64,000 nucleotides of DNA from Gordoniibacillus kamchatkensis (GCF_000829455.1 NZ_JXAK01000008.1:81699-145698), one strand, 5' to 3'. Shown: positions 8,500 through 16,529, numbered from the stretch's first letter. Program-made: numbers and translations. The notes: generated from the letters alone by a model not told the origin.

Positions 8500-8793
8500 G
8501 TGCTGGAGCTGAAAGGACGCAAAGTACATAAAACGATGGAGCCCGAAACGGGACTTACGATTCTGGATCATGCGCTGAAAGCGGAGGCCGATTGGGGCTT
8601 CTCCTGTACGCGAGGCACGTGCGCGCGCTGCCGCTCGCTCGTCACGGAAGGGATGGAGCTGCTGGCGCCGCCGACGGAGGCGGAAGAGCTGCGGCTCGAG
8701 CCGGAGGAGCTGGAGCGCGGCTTTCGGCTTGCCTGTCAGGCAAAAGTAAAACAAGCCGGCACAATCGTCGTGCTGCATCGGCCTTATTTTTAG
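8500..8793 (+). CDS. 2Fe-2S ferredoxin-type protein (first of two)
   Basis: A 97-residue small protein with a plant-type [2Fe-2S] motif: Cys36-x4-Cys41-x2-Cys44 and Cys79 (SCTRGTCARC ... LACQ). It is probably a soluble electron carrier; the partner is unknown. The GTG at 8500 follows AAGGAAGG by about ten bases and gives a start directly at the beta-grasp fold. It is followed 20 bases later by a nucleotidyltransferase-like gene and then a second ferredoxin, so the three look co-transcribed. Confidence 0.85.
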   Translation: MLELKGRKVHKTMEPETGLTILDHALKAEADWGFSCTRGTCARCRSLVTEGMELLAPPTEAEELRLEPEELERGFRLACQAKVKQAGTIVVLHRPYF

Positions 8794-8813
8794 AAGCGGA
8801 GAAGGGGAGCCAA

Positions 8814-9398
8814 ATGAACGTAGCGCTAAGCGCATCGCTGCGCCAAGCTCTGCTTCTGCTGCAGAAGCAGCTTGACGGCTGCAGCCGGCCGTGGCTCGTC
8901 GGCGGCAGCTGCGGCTTGCTGCTGCAAGGCGTTTCCGTGGCGAACCCGCCCCGCGATATCGACATGTATGCGGATAGCGACGACGCCGACGAGTTGCATC
9001 AGAGGCTGCAGCTTTACACGGTCGATGAACCGGCCTACAGCGAGACGCCGATTTACCGCTCAACGCTGAGCCATTACGACCTTCACGGCCATACGCTGGA
9101 GCTGGTAGGCGGATTTGTCGTCGAGGCGCTCGGCTGCAAGTACGCCGTCGACGTCGCGCTGCTGCAGCCTTATGCGGCTTCCGCTGCCGTCGGGGCCGGC
9201 GGCGCAATACGGCTCATGCCGCTTGCCCATGAGCTTTTGTTCAACGTGCTGCGCGGTCGTCCCGACCGCTACGAGGCGGTCGCCGCAGCGATGCGGCGCG
9301 AGCCTGAGCGCCACCTGCCGGTTTTGCGCCAGCTGCTCGCGCGCGGCAGCTGGTCCGCTGAAGTGAGCGCCACCGTTCGGGAGCTTCTGAAGGAGTGA
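8814..9398 (+). CDS. nucleotidyltransferase-fold protein between two ferredoxins
   Basis: A 194-residue protein with the start of a nucleotidyltransferase fold: WLVGGSCGLLLQG (GGS at residues 30-32) and PPRDIDMYAD (DxD at 48/50), as in minor nucleotidyltransferases and the aminoglycoside-modifying type. The second acidic strand may be YAVDVALL. Substrate and role cannot be read from sequence. The GGGGAGC site precedes the ATG at 8814. The following ferredoxin gene begins at or overlaps its stop, so tight co-expression is likely. It could equally be a degenerate, non-catalytic member. Confidence 0.68.
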   Translation: MNVALSASLRQALLLLQKQLDGCSRPWLVGGSCGLLLQGVSVANPPRDIDMYADSDDADELHQRLQLYTVDEPAYSETPIYRSTLSHYDLHGHTLELVGGFVVEALGCKYAVDVALLQPYAASAAVGAGGAIRLMPLAHELLFNVLRGRPDRYEAVAAAMRREPERHLPVLRQLLARGSWSAEVSATVRELLKE

Positions 9399-9403
9399 AC
9401 AGC

Positions 9404-9739
9404 TTGGGACCGAAAGTTACGTTTGCACCGAGCGGCCGCACGATTGCCGTGCGCCCCGGCACGTCGCTGCTCGACGCTGCCGGCCGCGCCAAAGTGCCGA
9501 TTCGCGTGCGCTGCGGCGGGAAAGCGTCTTGCCTTATGTGCAAAGTGAAAGTGCCGGATCAAAGCGGCCTGGCGCCGATGAATCACAACGAGCGTCTCAA
9601 GCTCGGGACGCTGGCTGACGAGGGCATCCGGCTCGCCTGCCAAGCGAGAGTCAAAGGAGACGTGACCGCCATCATCCCGGAAGACCCGCTGAAAGCGGCG
9701 ATTCGGGCTCAGCTCGCCAAGCAGCGCGAGGAAGAATAG
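9404..9739 (+). CDS. 2Fe-2S ferredoxin-type protein (second of two)
   Basis: A 111-residue beta-grasp protein with Cys37-x5-Cys43-x2-Cys46 and Cys79 (CGGKASCLMC ... LACQ), the [2Fe-2S] ferredoxin pattern. The C-terminus is a charged helix ending in KQREEE. The TTG at 9404 is chosen because AAGGAG lies eight bases upstream; a GTG at 9395 overlapping the previous stop is the alternative. It resembles the ferredoxin at 8500 in spacing of the ligands, which suggests an old duplication around the nucleotidyltransferase gene. Confidence 0.83.
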   Translation: MGPKVTFAPSGRTIAVRPGTSLLDAAGRAKVPIRVRCGGKASCLMCKVKVPDQSGLAPMNHNERLKLGTLADEGIRLACQARVKGDVTAIIPEDPLKAAIRAQLAKQREEE

Positions 9740-9779
9740 TAGCATGGACGTACGACAACATGACGGAGGGGGATGGAAG

Positions 9780-10529
9780 ATGCGGAGCGGTCGAATCGGC
9801 AAATCGCTCTACGCCGCAGCCGTGCTCGCCCTGCTGACGGTGCTGGCAGCCGGCTGCATGTACCCGAACGAGCTGCGCAAGCAAAATACGGCGAACCCGG
9901 CCGAATTTATCCCGGTTGTGCAAGGTGCGGTGGACCGGTTCCACGCGAAAACCGGCGTGCTTCCGATCAAGAACAGCGAGGAAGATACGCCGATTTACGA
10001 GAAATATATGATCGACTTCAAAAAGCTGCAGGAGCACGGGCTTATTTCGACTCCCCCGGTCAATTCGTTTGAGAGCGGGGGGCTCTTCCTGTATGTGCTC
10101 GTCCATCCGGAGACGAAGCCGGAGGTCAAGCTGCTGGAGCTGTCCACATATCAGAGCGCGGGCGACGTGCAAAACTGGGTGAACGATTATAAGAAGAAAA
10201 ACGGCGGCCAGCTCCCGAAGGGCGAGCAGATCGCGCCGTATTTTTACTACGTCGACTTCGGCAAGCTCGGCAAAAAGCCGCCGCAGGTGAAGAGCGTCTA
10301 TAACCGCAACTCTTTCATCAATTATATCGTTCACGAATCGGGCCAGGTGGCGATCGACTATGCGCCGGATCTGATGCTCTATATCAAGGCCAAAGGCGGA
10401 GAAGGCGCCCTGAAGCCGGACGAAGATTTGCGAGAGTTGCTCGTGCAAGATTCGCTGTTCGTGCCGGGCAAATCGTTCCCGTACCGCTGGGAGAACGGGC
10501 AGCCGATCCCGTATTTGCCGGGGACTTAG
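9780..10529 (+). CDS. yphF: YphF-like lipoprotein
   Basis: A 249-residue predicted lipoprotein. The N-terminus has a basic n-region, a hydrophobic stretch and a lipobox LAAGC with Cys26 as the modified residue. The mature part is hydrophilic with no recognised catalytic motif. Position upstream of spoIVA and downstream of the yphE homologue matches B. subtilis YphF. The ATG at 9780 follows GGAGGGGGA. A terminator follows, so transcription probably ends before the spoIVA promoter. Confidence 0.72.
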   Translation: MRSGRIGKSLYAAAVLALLTVLAAGCMYPNELRKQNTANPAEFIPVVQGAVDRFHAKTGVLPIKNSEEDTPIYEKYMIDFKKLQEHGLISTPPVNSFESGGLFLYVLVHPETKPEVKLLELSTYQSAGDVQNWVNDYKKKNGGQLPKGEQIAPYFYYVDFGKLGKKPPQVKSVYNRNSFINYIVHESGQVAIDYAPDLMLYIKAKGGEGALKPDEDLRELLVQDSLFVPGKSFPYRWENGQPIPYLPGT

Positions 10530-10572
10530 GCTCCGCCTTCTAGCAGTATGAACTTAAAGCTAGAATTCGAAA

Positions 10573-10594
10573 GACCGCAGCAGCGGTCTTTTTT
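10573..10594 (+). terminator. intrinsic terminator after yphF
   Basis: GACCGC (10573-10578), loop AGCA, GCGGTC (10583-10588) and six T residues. Confidence 0.85.
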
Positions 10595-10725
10595 CGTTTT
10601 TCCGAATATCGCTGCAGGCGGTCTCATATATTGCTAAAGGCTGCGGGTGTGCCCGGCCATATGCGCACGCATTGCGGGGACGAAGGGGGATGCTGGCGGT
10701 GAACGCAAACTAAATAAACCCGCTG

Positions 10726-10753
10726 ACATATTTCTAGCAAAGCCACATATATT
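10726..10753 (+). promoter_or_regulatory. candidate sigma-E promoter of spoIVA
   Basis: ACATATT (10726-10732), a 13-base spacer and CATATATT (10746-10753) resemble the early mother-cell sigma-E elements TCATATT and CATACAAT with the usual 13-15 base gap. In B. subtilis spoIVA is transcribed by sigma-E. The match is by eye only. Confidence 0.45.
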
Positions 10754-10803
10754 CTTACTAGTCCAAAAGGAATGTACGAGTTCTGACCTGGGAGGGATTA
10801 CGC

Positions 10804-12282
10804 TTGGAGAAAGTGGATATTTTTAAAGACATTGCCGAGCGCACCGGCGGCGACATTTACCTGGGGGTCGTGGGTGCGGTCCGGACCGGAAAATCGACCT
10901 TTATCAAACGTTTTATGGAATCCGTCGTGCTGCCCAACATCCAAAACGAGTCGGATCGCATCCGCGCTACGGATGAGCTGCCGCAAAGCGCCGCGGGCAG
11001 GACGATCATGACGACCGAGCCGAAATTCGTGCCGAACCATGCGGTGCAAATTTCCGTGGCCGAAGGGCTCAATGTGAACGTCCGTCTCGTCGACTGCGTC
11101 GGCTATGCCGTCGAAGGAGCCAAAGGCTACGAGGACGAGAACGGTCCGCGCATGATCAATACGCCTTGGTTCGACGAGCCGATTCCGTTCCAGGAAGCGG
11201 CCGAAATCGGCACGCGCAAAGTGATCCAGGAGCATTCGACACTCGGCATCGTCGTCACAACCGACGGTTCGATTTCGGACATTCCGCGTTCCTCGTACGT
11301 ACAGGCCGAAGAGCGTGTCATTGAAGAGCTGAAAGAGGTCGGCAAGCCGTTCGTCGTCATCATCAATACGATGAAGCCGGCCAGCGAGCCGGCGCAGGAG
11401 CTGCGCTCCGAGCTGCAGGCGAAGTACGACGTGCCCGTCGTGGCGATGAGCGTCGCGTCGATGGGCGAGGACGAAATGACGCAAGTGCTGCGCGAGGTGC
11501 TTTACGAGTTCCCCGTGCACGAAGTGAACGTCAATTTGCCGAGCTGGGTTATGGTGATGGACGAGAAGCATTGGCTGCGCAGCCAATTCGAAACTTCGGT
11601 GCGCGATACGGTGCAAAACATTCGCCGCCTGCGCGACATCGAGCGCGTCGTCGGCGCTTTCGGCGAGTACGAGTTCATCGAGCGCGCGGCGCTGGCCGGC
11701 ATGGACATGGGCCACGGCATCGCCGAAATCGATCTGCATGCGCCTGACGAGCTGTACGACAAAATTTTGATGGAAGTCGTCGGCGTGGAAATTCGCGGCA
11801 AAGACCATTTGCTGCAGCTCATGCAGGAGTTTACGCATGCGAAGCGCGAGTACGACCAGTTTGCCGAAGCGCTCGAAATGGTGAAGACGACCGGCTACGG
11901 CATCGCTGCGCCGACGCTGGCCGAAATGTCGCTCGACGAGCCGGAGCTCATCCGCCAAGGCTCCCGCTTCGGCGTGAGGCTGAAGGCGACGGCGCCGTCC
12001 ATCCATATGATCCGCGTCGACGTCGAGTCCGAGTTTTCGCCGATCATCGGCACGGAGAAGCAGAGCGAAGAGCTGATGCGCTATCTGATGCAAGATTTCG
12101 AAGACAATCCGCAAAAAATTTGGGAGTCCGACATATTCGGACGCTCGCTGCACTCGATCGTCCGCGAGGGCATTCAGGGCAAGCTTGCGATGATGCCCGA
12201 CAACGCCCGCTACAAGCTGCAGGAAACGCTCGGGCGCATTATAAACGAAGGCTCGGGCGGCTTGATCGCAATCATCTTGTAG
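10804..12282 (+). CDS. spoIVA: stage IV sporulation protein A, spore coat basement ATPase
   Basis: A 492-residue, highly conserved protein that hydrolyses ATP to polymerise on the outer forespore membrane and anchor the coat. The TRAFAC-type P-loop GAVRTGKST is at residues 24-32, followed by the long conserved switch region (VDCVGYAVEGAKG) and NTMKP. The C-terminus ends GSGGLIAIIL, as in family members, where it is needed for membrane localisation. The start is TTG, supported by GGGAGGGAT at 10791-10798. It is monocistronic, between a candidate sigma-E promoter and a strong terminator. Confidence 0.97.
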   Translation: MEKVDIFKDIAERTGGDIYLGVVGAVRTGKSTFIKRFMESVVLPNIQNESDRIRATDELPQSAAGRTIMTTEPKFVPNHAVQISVAEGLNVNVRLVDCVGYAVEGAKGYEDENGPRMINTPWFDEPIPFQEAAEIGTRKVIQEHSTLGIVVTTDGSISDIPRSSYVQAEERVIEELKEVGKPFVVIINTMKPASEPAQELRSELQAKYDVPVVAMSVASMGEDEMTQVLREVLYEFPVHEVNVNLPSWVMVMDEKHWLRSQFETSVRDTVQNIRRLRDIERVVGAFGEYEFIERAALAGMDMGHGIAEIDLHAPDELYDKILMEVVGVEIRGKDHLLQLMQEFTHAKREYDQFAEALEMVKTTGYGIAAPTLAEMSLDEPELIRQGSRFGVRLKATAPSIHMIRVDVESEFSPIIGTEKQSEELMRYLMQDFEDNPQKIWESDIFGRSLHSIVREGIQGKLAMMPDNARYKLQETLGRIINEGSGGLIAIIL

Positions 12283-12317
12283 GCAAAGATGCTGCGGGGC
12301 GGCACGGAACGAGACCG

Positions 12318-12343
12318 AAAAAACACTCGGGAGAGTGTTTTTT
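12318..12343 (+). terminator. intrinsic terminator after spoIVA
   Basis: An 11-base stem (AAAAAACACTC / GAGTGTTTTTT) around a GGGA loop; the A/T-rich base allows it to work in both directions. Confidence 0.88.
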
Positions 12344-12442
12344 CGCGTCATCAGAAAGTATAGGCCGCGCTTATGCCTGGCTGACTCCGTGCGAGAACCG
12401 GGGGCACGCCTAGAGACGCTGCGGCCGCCGTCCCGGACGAAT

Positions 12443-12472
12443 TTGTTTGTTTTGCCGCCGCTTACGTATAAA
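12443..12472 (+). promoter_or_regulatory. candidate sigma-A promoter of hbs
   Basis: TTGTTT (12443-12448) and TATAAA (12467-12472) are separated by 18 bases, about 70 bases upstream of the HU start codon. Confidence 0.5.
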
Positions 12473-12541
12473 ATGCGGGGAAACGGTAAAAACAGGAAGT
12501 AGAAGCGCTGCGCACTCCAGTTCAGAGGGAGGTGAAATGGC

Positions 12542-12817
12542 ATGAACAAATCCGATCTGATCAATAAAGTGGCGGAAGTGTCCGAACTGTCCAAGAAGGA
12601 TGCGACCAAGGCGGTGGATGCCGTTTTCGATGCAATTTCCGAGGCGCTGCAAAGCGGCGACAAGGTACAGCTGGTGGGCTTCGGCAACTTTGAAGTGCGG
12701 GAGCGTTCCGCCCGCAAAGGCCGCAACCCGCAAACCGGCGAAGAAATCGACATTCCGGCAAGCAAAATCCCGGCGTTCAAACCGGGCAAGTCGCTTCGCG
12801 ATCTGTGCACGAAATAA
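12542..12817 (+). CDS. hbs: HU family DNA-binding protein
   Basis: A 91-residue histone-like protein that bends and compacts DNA as a dimer. The N-terminal helices ([20 protein letters not shown]), the [18 protein letters not shown] arm and the C-terminal [11 protein letters not shown] are all canonical; the PDZ-like proline tip reads [13 protein letters not shown]. The ATG follows GGGAGGTGA. It sits directly downstream of spoIVA as in B. subtilis, but the next genes differ: folE is missing and an AT-rich block follows. Confidence 0.97.
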   Translation: MNKSDLINKVAEVSELSKKDATKAVDAVFDAISEALQSGDKVQLVGFGNFEVRERSARKGRNPQTGEEIDIPASKIPAFKPGKSLRDLCTK

Positions 12818-12880
12818 TGCATAGGTAGTCAGCCATACAACCGCTCTCCAATGTACAAGGGTTTATCGAAGCATGCGAAA

Positions 12881-12909
12881 ACGTCCGAACGTTCAGTTCG
12901 GGCGTTTTT
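12881..12909 (+). terminator. intrinsic terminator after hbs
   Basis: ACGTCCGAAC pairs with GTTCGGGCGT (one G-U) around a five-base loop, followed by a T run. Confidence 0.82.
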
Positions 12910-12978
12910 CGCTATGAAAGCAAGCTCTGCATCAAGTTATTCGCAAATATGTTTTGTCATATTTATGTCATCAATCTC

Positions 12979-12987
12979 TGGTATAAT
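12979..12987 (+). promoter_or_regulatory. extended -10 promoter before a small reading frame
   Basis: TGGTATAAT is a consensus extended -10 element (TGN-TATAAT). No well-spaced -35 is visible (TTGTCA at 12954 is 22 bases away). A very strong purine-rich stretch, GGAGGAGGGAGG at 13001-13012, follows within the expected transcript. Confidence 0.5.
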
Positions 12988-13026
12988 TGTGTAAAACCTT
13001 GGAGGAGGGAGGCTATCCATTTTTCC

Positions 13027-13197
13027 TTGCCTTATATTCTCGGTAAAAATGCGTGGGAGCATGGAGACATTGAAGAAACGAAGCCGGACCCCGGATTTGC
13101 CCGTTACCTGGCCATGTCGGGGCCGCACGATACGGAAATAAACGTAAAAGAAGTGATGGACCGTTTGCTGCAAAACCAAAATGGGAAGAGCGCTTAG
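13027..13197 (+). CDS. small hypothetical protein, start uncertain
   Basis: A reading frame of about 56 residues ending VKEVMDRLLQNQNGKSA. No family is recognised. It follows a consensus extended -10 element and a strong ribosome binding site, but no ATG, GTG or TTG lies at ideal spacing: TTG at 13027 is 14 bases away, and ATC at 13015 is in frame at a better distance from the first GGAGG. The frame is open further upstream to 12949. A real, possibly Paenibacillaceae-specific, small protein is plausible, but it may also be a non-coding leader. Confidence 0.35.
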   Translation: MPYILGKNAWEHGDIEETKPDPGFARYLAMSGPHDTEINVKEVMDRLLQNQNGKSA

Positions 13198-13264
13198 CCA
13201 AATAACGACAGATGCGATGGCAGAGCAGTGGTAACATGGAGTTGTAACAAAAAGGAGCGATATG

Positions 13265-13696
13265 ATGGCGAAAAAACACCCGTTTTATGGCCACACTTTG
13301 ACGAACGATCCGCTGCCGCAGCAAAATCATCCGTTATCACTTCGCGGGCCGGTAGTTCATGTAAAGGCTGTCATCAAAAGAGTAGAAGAAGATGCTGAAG
13401 GTGCCGGCGCAATGCACCAACACTTCCTGATCGATCAAATCCAGGTGCTTGATATCCGCGGCGCTGATCCTTCCATTGTAACGGGAGAGGCGTTCGTTGC
13501 TATTCGCTATGGAGACGGTGAAGGACTGGAGCAGCCGATCCCGTATTTAGCCGAAGGGGAGCCTATTGAATTGCAAGGCGAATATATCGATGTTAACCAC
13601 GCGTACCCGACGGTCGGAAACCCGGGTGATCCTGTTATTCATTTTACTCATCATCCTATCGGGTTTGTTGTCTATCAAGGAGTTCGATACGATTAA
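13265..13696 (+). CDS. DUF3465-like hypothetical protein
   Basis: A 143-residue protein whose C-terminus (ELQGEYIDV ... GDPVIHFTHHP ... VYQGVRYD) resembles the DUF3465 pattern GEY..., IHWTHHDP..., a compact OB-like beta domain of unknown function. MHQHFLIDQIQVLDIRG fits the preceding strands. No signal peptide or membrane segment is seen. The codon use is visibly more AT-rich than in flanking genes, and it opens the accessory block. The ATG at 13265 follows AAGGAG; an ATG three bases earlier is an alternative. Confidence 0.55.
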   Translation: MAKKHPFYGHTLTNDPLPQQNHPLSLRGPVVHVKAVIKRVEEDAEGAGAMHQHFLIDQIQVLDIRGADPSIVTGEAFVAIRYGDGEGLEQPIPYLAEGEPIELQGEYIDVNHAYPTVGNPGDPVIHFTHHPIGFVVYQGVRYD

Positions 13697-13792
13697 AGTC
13701 GGATTAACAGCAGCTTTTATTCTTTGAGTTTAAGGGAATGCCGATTAGCAAACATCTCCGGCAATTAAAATGGCTTTTTGATGTTTGATTAT

Positions 13793-13824
13793 TAAAAAGA
13801 AAACACCTCTAATTGAGATGTTTT
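13793..13824 (-). terminator. intrinsic terminator of the yjfB-like gene (minus strand)
   Basis: Read on the minus strand, AAACATCTC pairs with GAGGTGTTT around loop AATTA, followed by TCTTTTTAAT; it begins at the stop codon of the yjfB-like gene. Confidence 0.7.
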
Positions 13825-13999
13825 ATATCTTGATATCTAAATTACCGCCTAGATAGGGTTGGACGCTTTGTTGCATCATTTGAATAAGAACTTGATTCTG
13901 TTCGGTGGCTGCATCCATTGATTGTTTAAGGATACTGATTCCAACAGATTGTTGTAGGCCAGATTGAGATAGAGAAGTGGAAACTGCTGCAATGTCCAT
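13823..13999 (-). CDS. YjfB family putative motility protein
   Basis: A 58-residue protein starting MDIAAVSTSLSQSGLQQ and ending PYLGGNLDIKI, the typical pattern of the YjfB family: an N-terminal MDI helix, a Gln-rich helical middle and a C-terminal PxLGxNIDIxx. The family is annotated as putative motility proteins and is often controlled with flagellar genes, but its role is unproven. The ATG at 13999 is chosen over an in-frame ATG 15 bases upstream because GGGGAG lies seven bases before it. It is AT-rich like its neighbours. Confidence 0.75.
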   Translation of the reverse strand: MDIAAVSTSLSQSGLQQSVGISILKQSMDAATEQNQVLIQMMQQSVQPYLGGNLDIKI

Positions 14000-14054
14000 A
14001 AGATAGCTCCCCATGTGGTATAGAGATAGTGTAGCATGGAATTTAAGGGAATGT

Positions 14055-14080
14055 CACTCTCAAATGGAGTGGCTTTTTTT
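14055..14080 (+). terminator. plus-strand terminator-like hairpin between yjfB-like and SIMPL genes
   Basis: CACTC (14055-14059) pairs with GAGTG (14067-14071), followed by C and a run of T. It would stop plus-strand read-through from the DUF3465-like gene, although no plus-strand gene ends close by. Confidence 0.45.
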
Positions 14081-14112
14081 TGCGTGAAAATTCTCATTTC
14101 AAGTTAAATCAA

Positions 14113-14143
14113 AAGGCCGCACCAAATTTGAAAAATGGTGCGG
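14113..14143 (-). terminator. intrinsic terminator of the SIMPL-domain gene (minus strand)
   Basis: CCGCACCA and TGGTGCGG form an eight-base stem around an 11-base AT-rich loop. On the minus strand CCTTTTGATTT follows. Confidence 0.65.
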
Positions 14144-14169
14144 GCTCTTCTGATTCTCATATTGTTTTC

Positions 14170-14940
14170 TCATTGAAAATCGTATTGAACAGTTACGTTT
14201 GTAGTGATTTTTAACTCTCCTGGTGAGATAGAGGTCGCAGCACTAGACGCTGTTGCTTGGTTCATTGCCTTAACTCCTACATTATCAATTCGAATTGGTA
14301 CACTGGAATTGCCTGTTTGAGTAACATTAATTATACCGTTTAACCGTTTACCCGCATCTTTAGCAATCGCTTTTGCTTTGTTTTCTGCATTGTTCATGGC
14401 CGCATCGATTGCTAAAATTTCATAGTCTTGACGCTTCTCCGTATCAAATTGAACACCATTAATTTGATTTACACCTGCACCTGATGCGGCATCCAATAGC
14501 GCACCTATCTTATCCAAATCTCTATAAGTTACTTGTACTGTTTGTGTAGCCGTATAACCGGTTATTTTGGGTTCTTTATCTGCGTAAGAATAGACAGGTT
14601 GAACTTGAAATCCAGTTGTCTTCACGTCTTTTTTATCTAATTTGTAATTGTCGTAAAGTACTTTTTCAAGATTAGCGTAGCTTTGAGCGTTTTGGGTTTG
14701 GGCACTATTGGCACTATCCGCTCTTGTGACGATTCCCAGTGTTACATAAGCAACATCCGGAGATGCCATAAGTTCACCTACACCATTAACCGTTATGGCG
14801 TGTTTGTTGGCGGCGTTGGATTGATCCGCTGCGTATACCGTACTTGGCTTGGAGGAATTGGAAAATGTGTAAGCCGAGATTGTCAATAATGCGACGGCGG
14901 TTATTCCTCCTAAAAGCCAGTTCTTTGCACTGAGCTTCAT
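14170..14940 (-). CDS. SIMPL-domain (DUF541/YggE-like) exported protein
   Basis: A 256-residue protein with an N-terminal signal or anchor segment (WLLGGITAVALLTISAYTF) and a SIMPL/DUF541 domain: HAITVNGVGELMASPDVAYV, the internal GYTATQTVQV, and the C-terminal GELKITTNVTVQYDF. Related proteins (YggE, BP26) are extracytoplasmic and linked to oxidative stress, without a defined activity. The ATG at 14940 follows AAAGGAGA. It lies divergent from the MEKHLA gene in the AT-rich block, with its own terminator. Confidence 0.8.
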   Translation of the reverse strand: MKLSAKNWLLGGITAVALLTISAYTFSNSSKPSTVYAADQSNAANKHAITVNGVGELMASPDVAYVTLGIVTRADSANSAQTQNAQSYANLEKVLYDNYKLDKKDVKTTGFQVQPVYSYADKEPKITGYTATQTVQVTYRDLDKIGALLDAASGAGVNQINGVQFDTEKRQDYEILAIDAAMNNAENKAKAIAKDAGKRLNGIINVTQTGNSSVPIRIDNVGVKAMNQATASSAATSISPGELKITTNVTVQYDFQ

Positions 14941-15241
14941 AAACAGATCGTCTCCTTTGATCATTTACCATTATGACGATAATGTGAGGCGTAATGTTGC
15001 TGCTAAGGCTGACAATTGGGTAAGACGACAATGGTTCAATTTAGAAAAAACGTTATATGGAATCATTAAATGCCGCTGAAGAAAGTCGGAGATTGCTTGT
15101 CCAAAGGTTAACGCATATAATGACCGTATCTGAGTAGGTTTTTGTAATAATGTATTTTGTGTAAACCACAAGCAGAACGTAGAGCATTCATGAGGTTATG
15201 ATTGAAATATCAAACATATTATTTATCGGAGGAAGCATTAG
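14941..15241. other. divergent intergenic region, AT-rich
   Basis: About 300 bases separate the divergent SIMPL-domain and MEKHLA genes. No further gene is supported. Both gene starts have clear ribosome binding sites at its edges (AAAGGAGA on the minus strand, GGAGGAA on the plus strand). A TATAAT-like string is at about 15115, without a convincing -35. Confidence 0.5.
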
Positions 15242-15706
15242 ATGATTTACATAGGAGCAAGTGCAACAAACGAACATGCCAAAAACGTACTCAATAGTTA
15301 TAAAAAGTGGACTGGTAGAAAGTTGATTGATATCAATGAAAAAGATGACTGTTTTGATCAACTTTTTCAGGCACCAATCGTTGTTCTATCTCATGGATTA
15401 GAGATCGATCCCATTTTAAATTTTGGCAATCAACAAGCACTAAAATTGTGGGAGATGGACTGGGACACCTTTATTCAGACACCTTCAAGATTAACTGCTG
15501 AGCCAATGGAGCGGGAAGAACGCGATAGATTTTTTAAGATAGTTACGGAAAAAGGTTTTGTAGATAACTACACGGGGATTCGTATATCAAGTAAAGGTAC
15601 AAGATTTTATATCATAAATGCGACTGTCTGGAATATTGTCGACGACGAAGGGCAATATCGGGGGCAGGCAGCAGCATTTAATGAGTACAAATTTATTGGA
15701 CATTAA
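15242..15706 (+). CDS. MEKHLA domain protein
   Basis: A 154-residue protein that is almost entirely a MEKHLA (PAS-like) domain: SYKKWTGRKLID, APIVVLSHGLEIDPILNFGNQQALKLWEMDW, PSRLTAEP, then ATVWNIVDDEGQYRGQAA. MEKHLA domains are thought to sense small molecules or redox state; plant versions lie in HD-ZIP III factors and bacterial ones are stand-alone. GGAGGAA precedes the ATG. It is part of the AT-rich block, followed closely by the DUF1003 gene. Confidence 0.87.
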   Translation: MIYIGASATNEHAKNVLNSYKKWTGRKLIDINEKDDCFDQLFQAPIVVLSHGLEIDPILNFGNQQALKLWEMDWDTFIQTPSRLTAEPMEREERDRFFKIVTEKGFVDNYTGIRISSKGTRFYIINATVWNIVDDEGQYRGQAAAFNEYKFIGH

Positions 15707-15770
15707 GCGGAGTGATCTACGAAGAAATAGTAATGGCTCGCAAATGGCTTATAAACGGGAGGGCAATACA

Positions 15771-16292
15771 TTGGATAATCAAGTGCGAGACGATAATTTA
15801 AAGGGTAAGGACTATGAAAGTCGAATCAACCAACTAGTCGATGATTTTCAAAAACAAATTCATAATCATATTGAAGAAGAGTATGTAAGGAAGACAAAAT
15901 GGTCTGATAAATTAGCCGATAAAATTGCTGAGTTTGGTGGCAGTTGGAAATTTATTAACCTCTTTTTTGCCTTATTGGTGTTATGGATTTTATTTAATAG
16001 TTTGTCATTTACAAAAATTATTCATTTTGATGAACCGCCATTTATTCTTTTAAATTTGGTTTTGTCATTTATAGCAGGATTTCAAGCTCCTATCATTATG
16101 ATGAGCCAGAACCGTCAAGCGGCTAGAGATAAGCAAGAGGCCGTTATCGATTTTGCTATTAATTATAAAGCTGAACAAGAAGTAGATGATATGCAAGGAC
16201 ATTTGCACCGAATTGAAGATGATTTTGCGAATTTTAGAAATGAAGTAAGGGAAGAATTAGCAGTGATAAAGAAGTTGTTATTGAATAGGTAA
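15771..16292 (+). CDS. DUF1003 membrane protein
   Basis: A 173-residue protein with two central hydrophobic helices (INLFFALLVLWILFN and FILLNLVLSFIAGFQAP) and the DUF1003 hallmark APIIMMSQNRQAARDK. The C-terminus is a predicted coiled coil (AEQEVDDMQGHLHRIEDDF...). The function is unknown. The TTG at 15771 follows GGGAGGG by seven bases and is preferred to upstream in-frame codons that overlap the previous gene. AT-rich composition matches its neighbours. Confidence 0.83.
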   Translation: MDNQVRDDNLKGKDYESRINQLVDDFQKQIHNHIEEEYVRKTKWSDKLADKIAEFGGSWKFINLFFALLVLWILFNSLSFTKIIHFDEPPFILLNLVLSFIAGFQAPIIMMSQNRQAARDKQEAVIDFAINYKAEQEVDDMQGHLHRIEDDFANFRNEVREELAVIKKLLLNR

Positions 16293-16529
16293 AAGCAAAT
16301 AATGTTCGCATTAAATGTTAATAGCTGCAATTACAAGTGAATGAAGTTTATCTTAGGGGCTTGAAACGCACGTTAAAAAGCAAAATGTGGACGTTTGGGA
16401 GGACGGAGGAGTGTGCTCATATGTTTTGCATGGATGCACTCCTATACAGATAATTACACCCGTACCGGACAAGAGGTACATGAAATGATGCGTTTAACAT
16501 CCGTCATCCCTGATCTCAAAATCTCCCCT
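16293..16529. other. intergenic region before tRNA-Pro
   Basis: No gene is supported. One stem-loop is visible: GGAGTG at about 16406 and CACTCC at about 16435, enclosing an AT-rich loop. It marks the end of the AT-rich block; composition shifts to GC-rich after the tRNA. Confidence 0.4.

Noticed and set aside
10798..12822. 674-codon open frame on the minus strand opposite spoIVA and hbs
   Set aside because: Same reason: spoIVA and HU on the plus strand are unmistakable.
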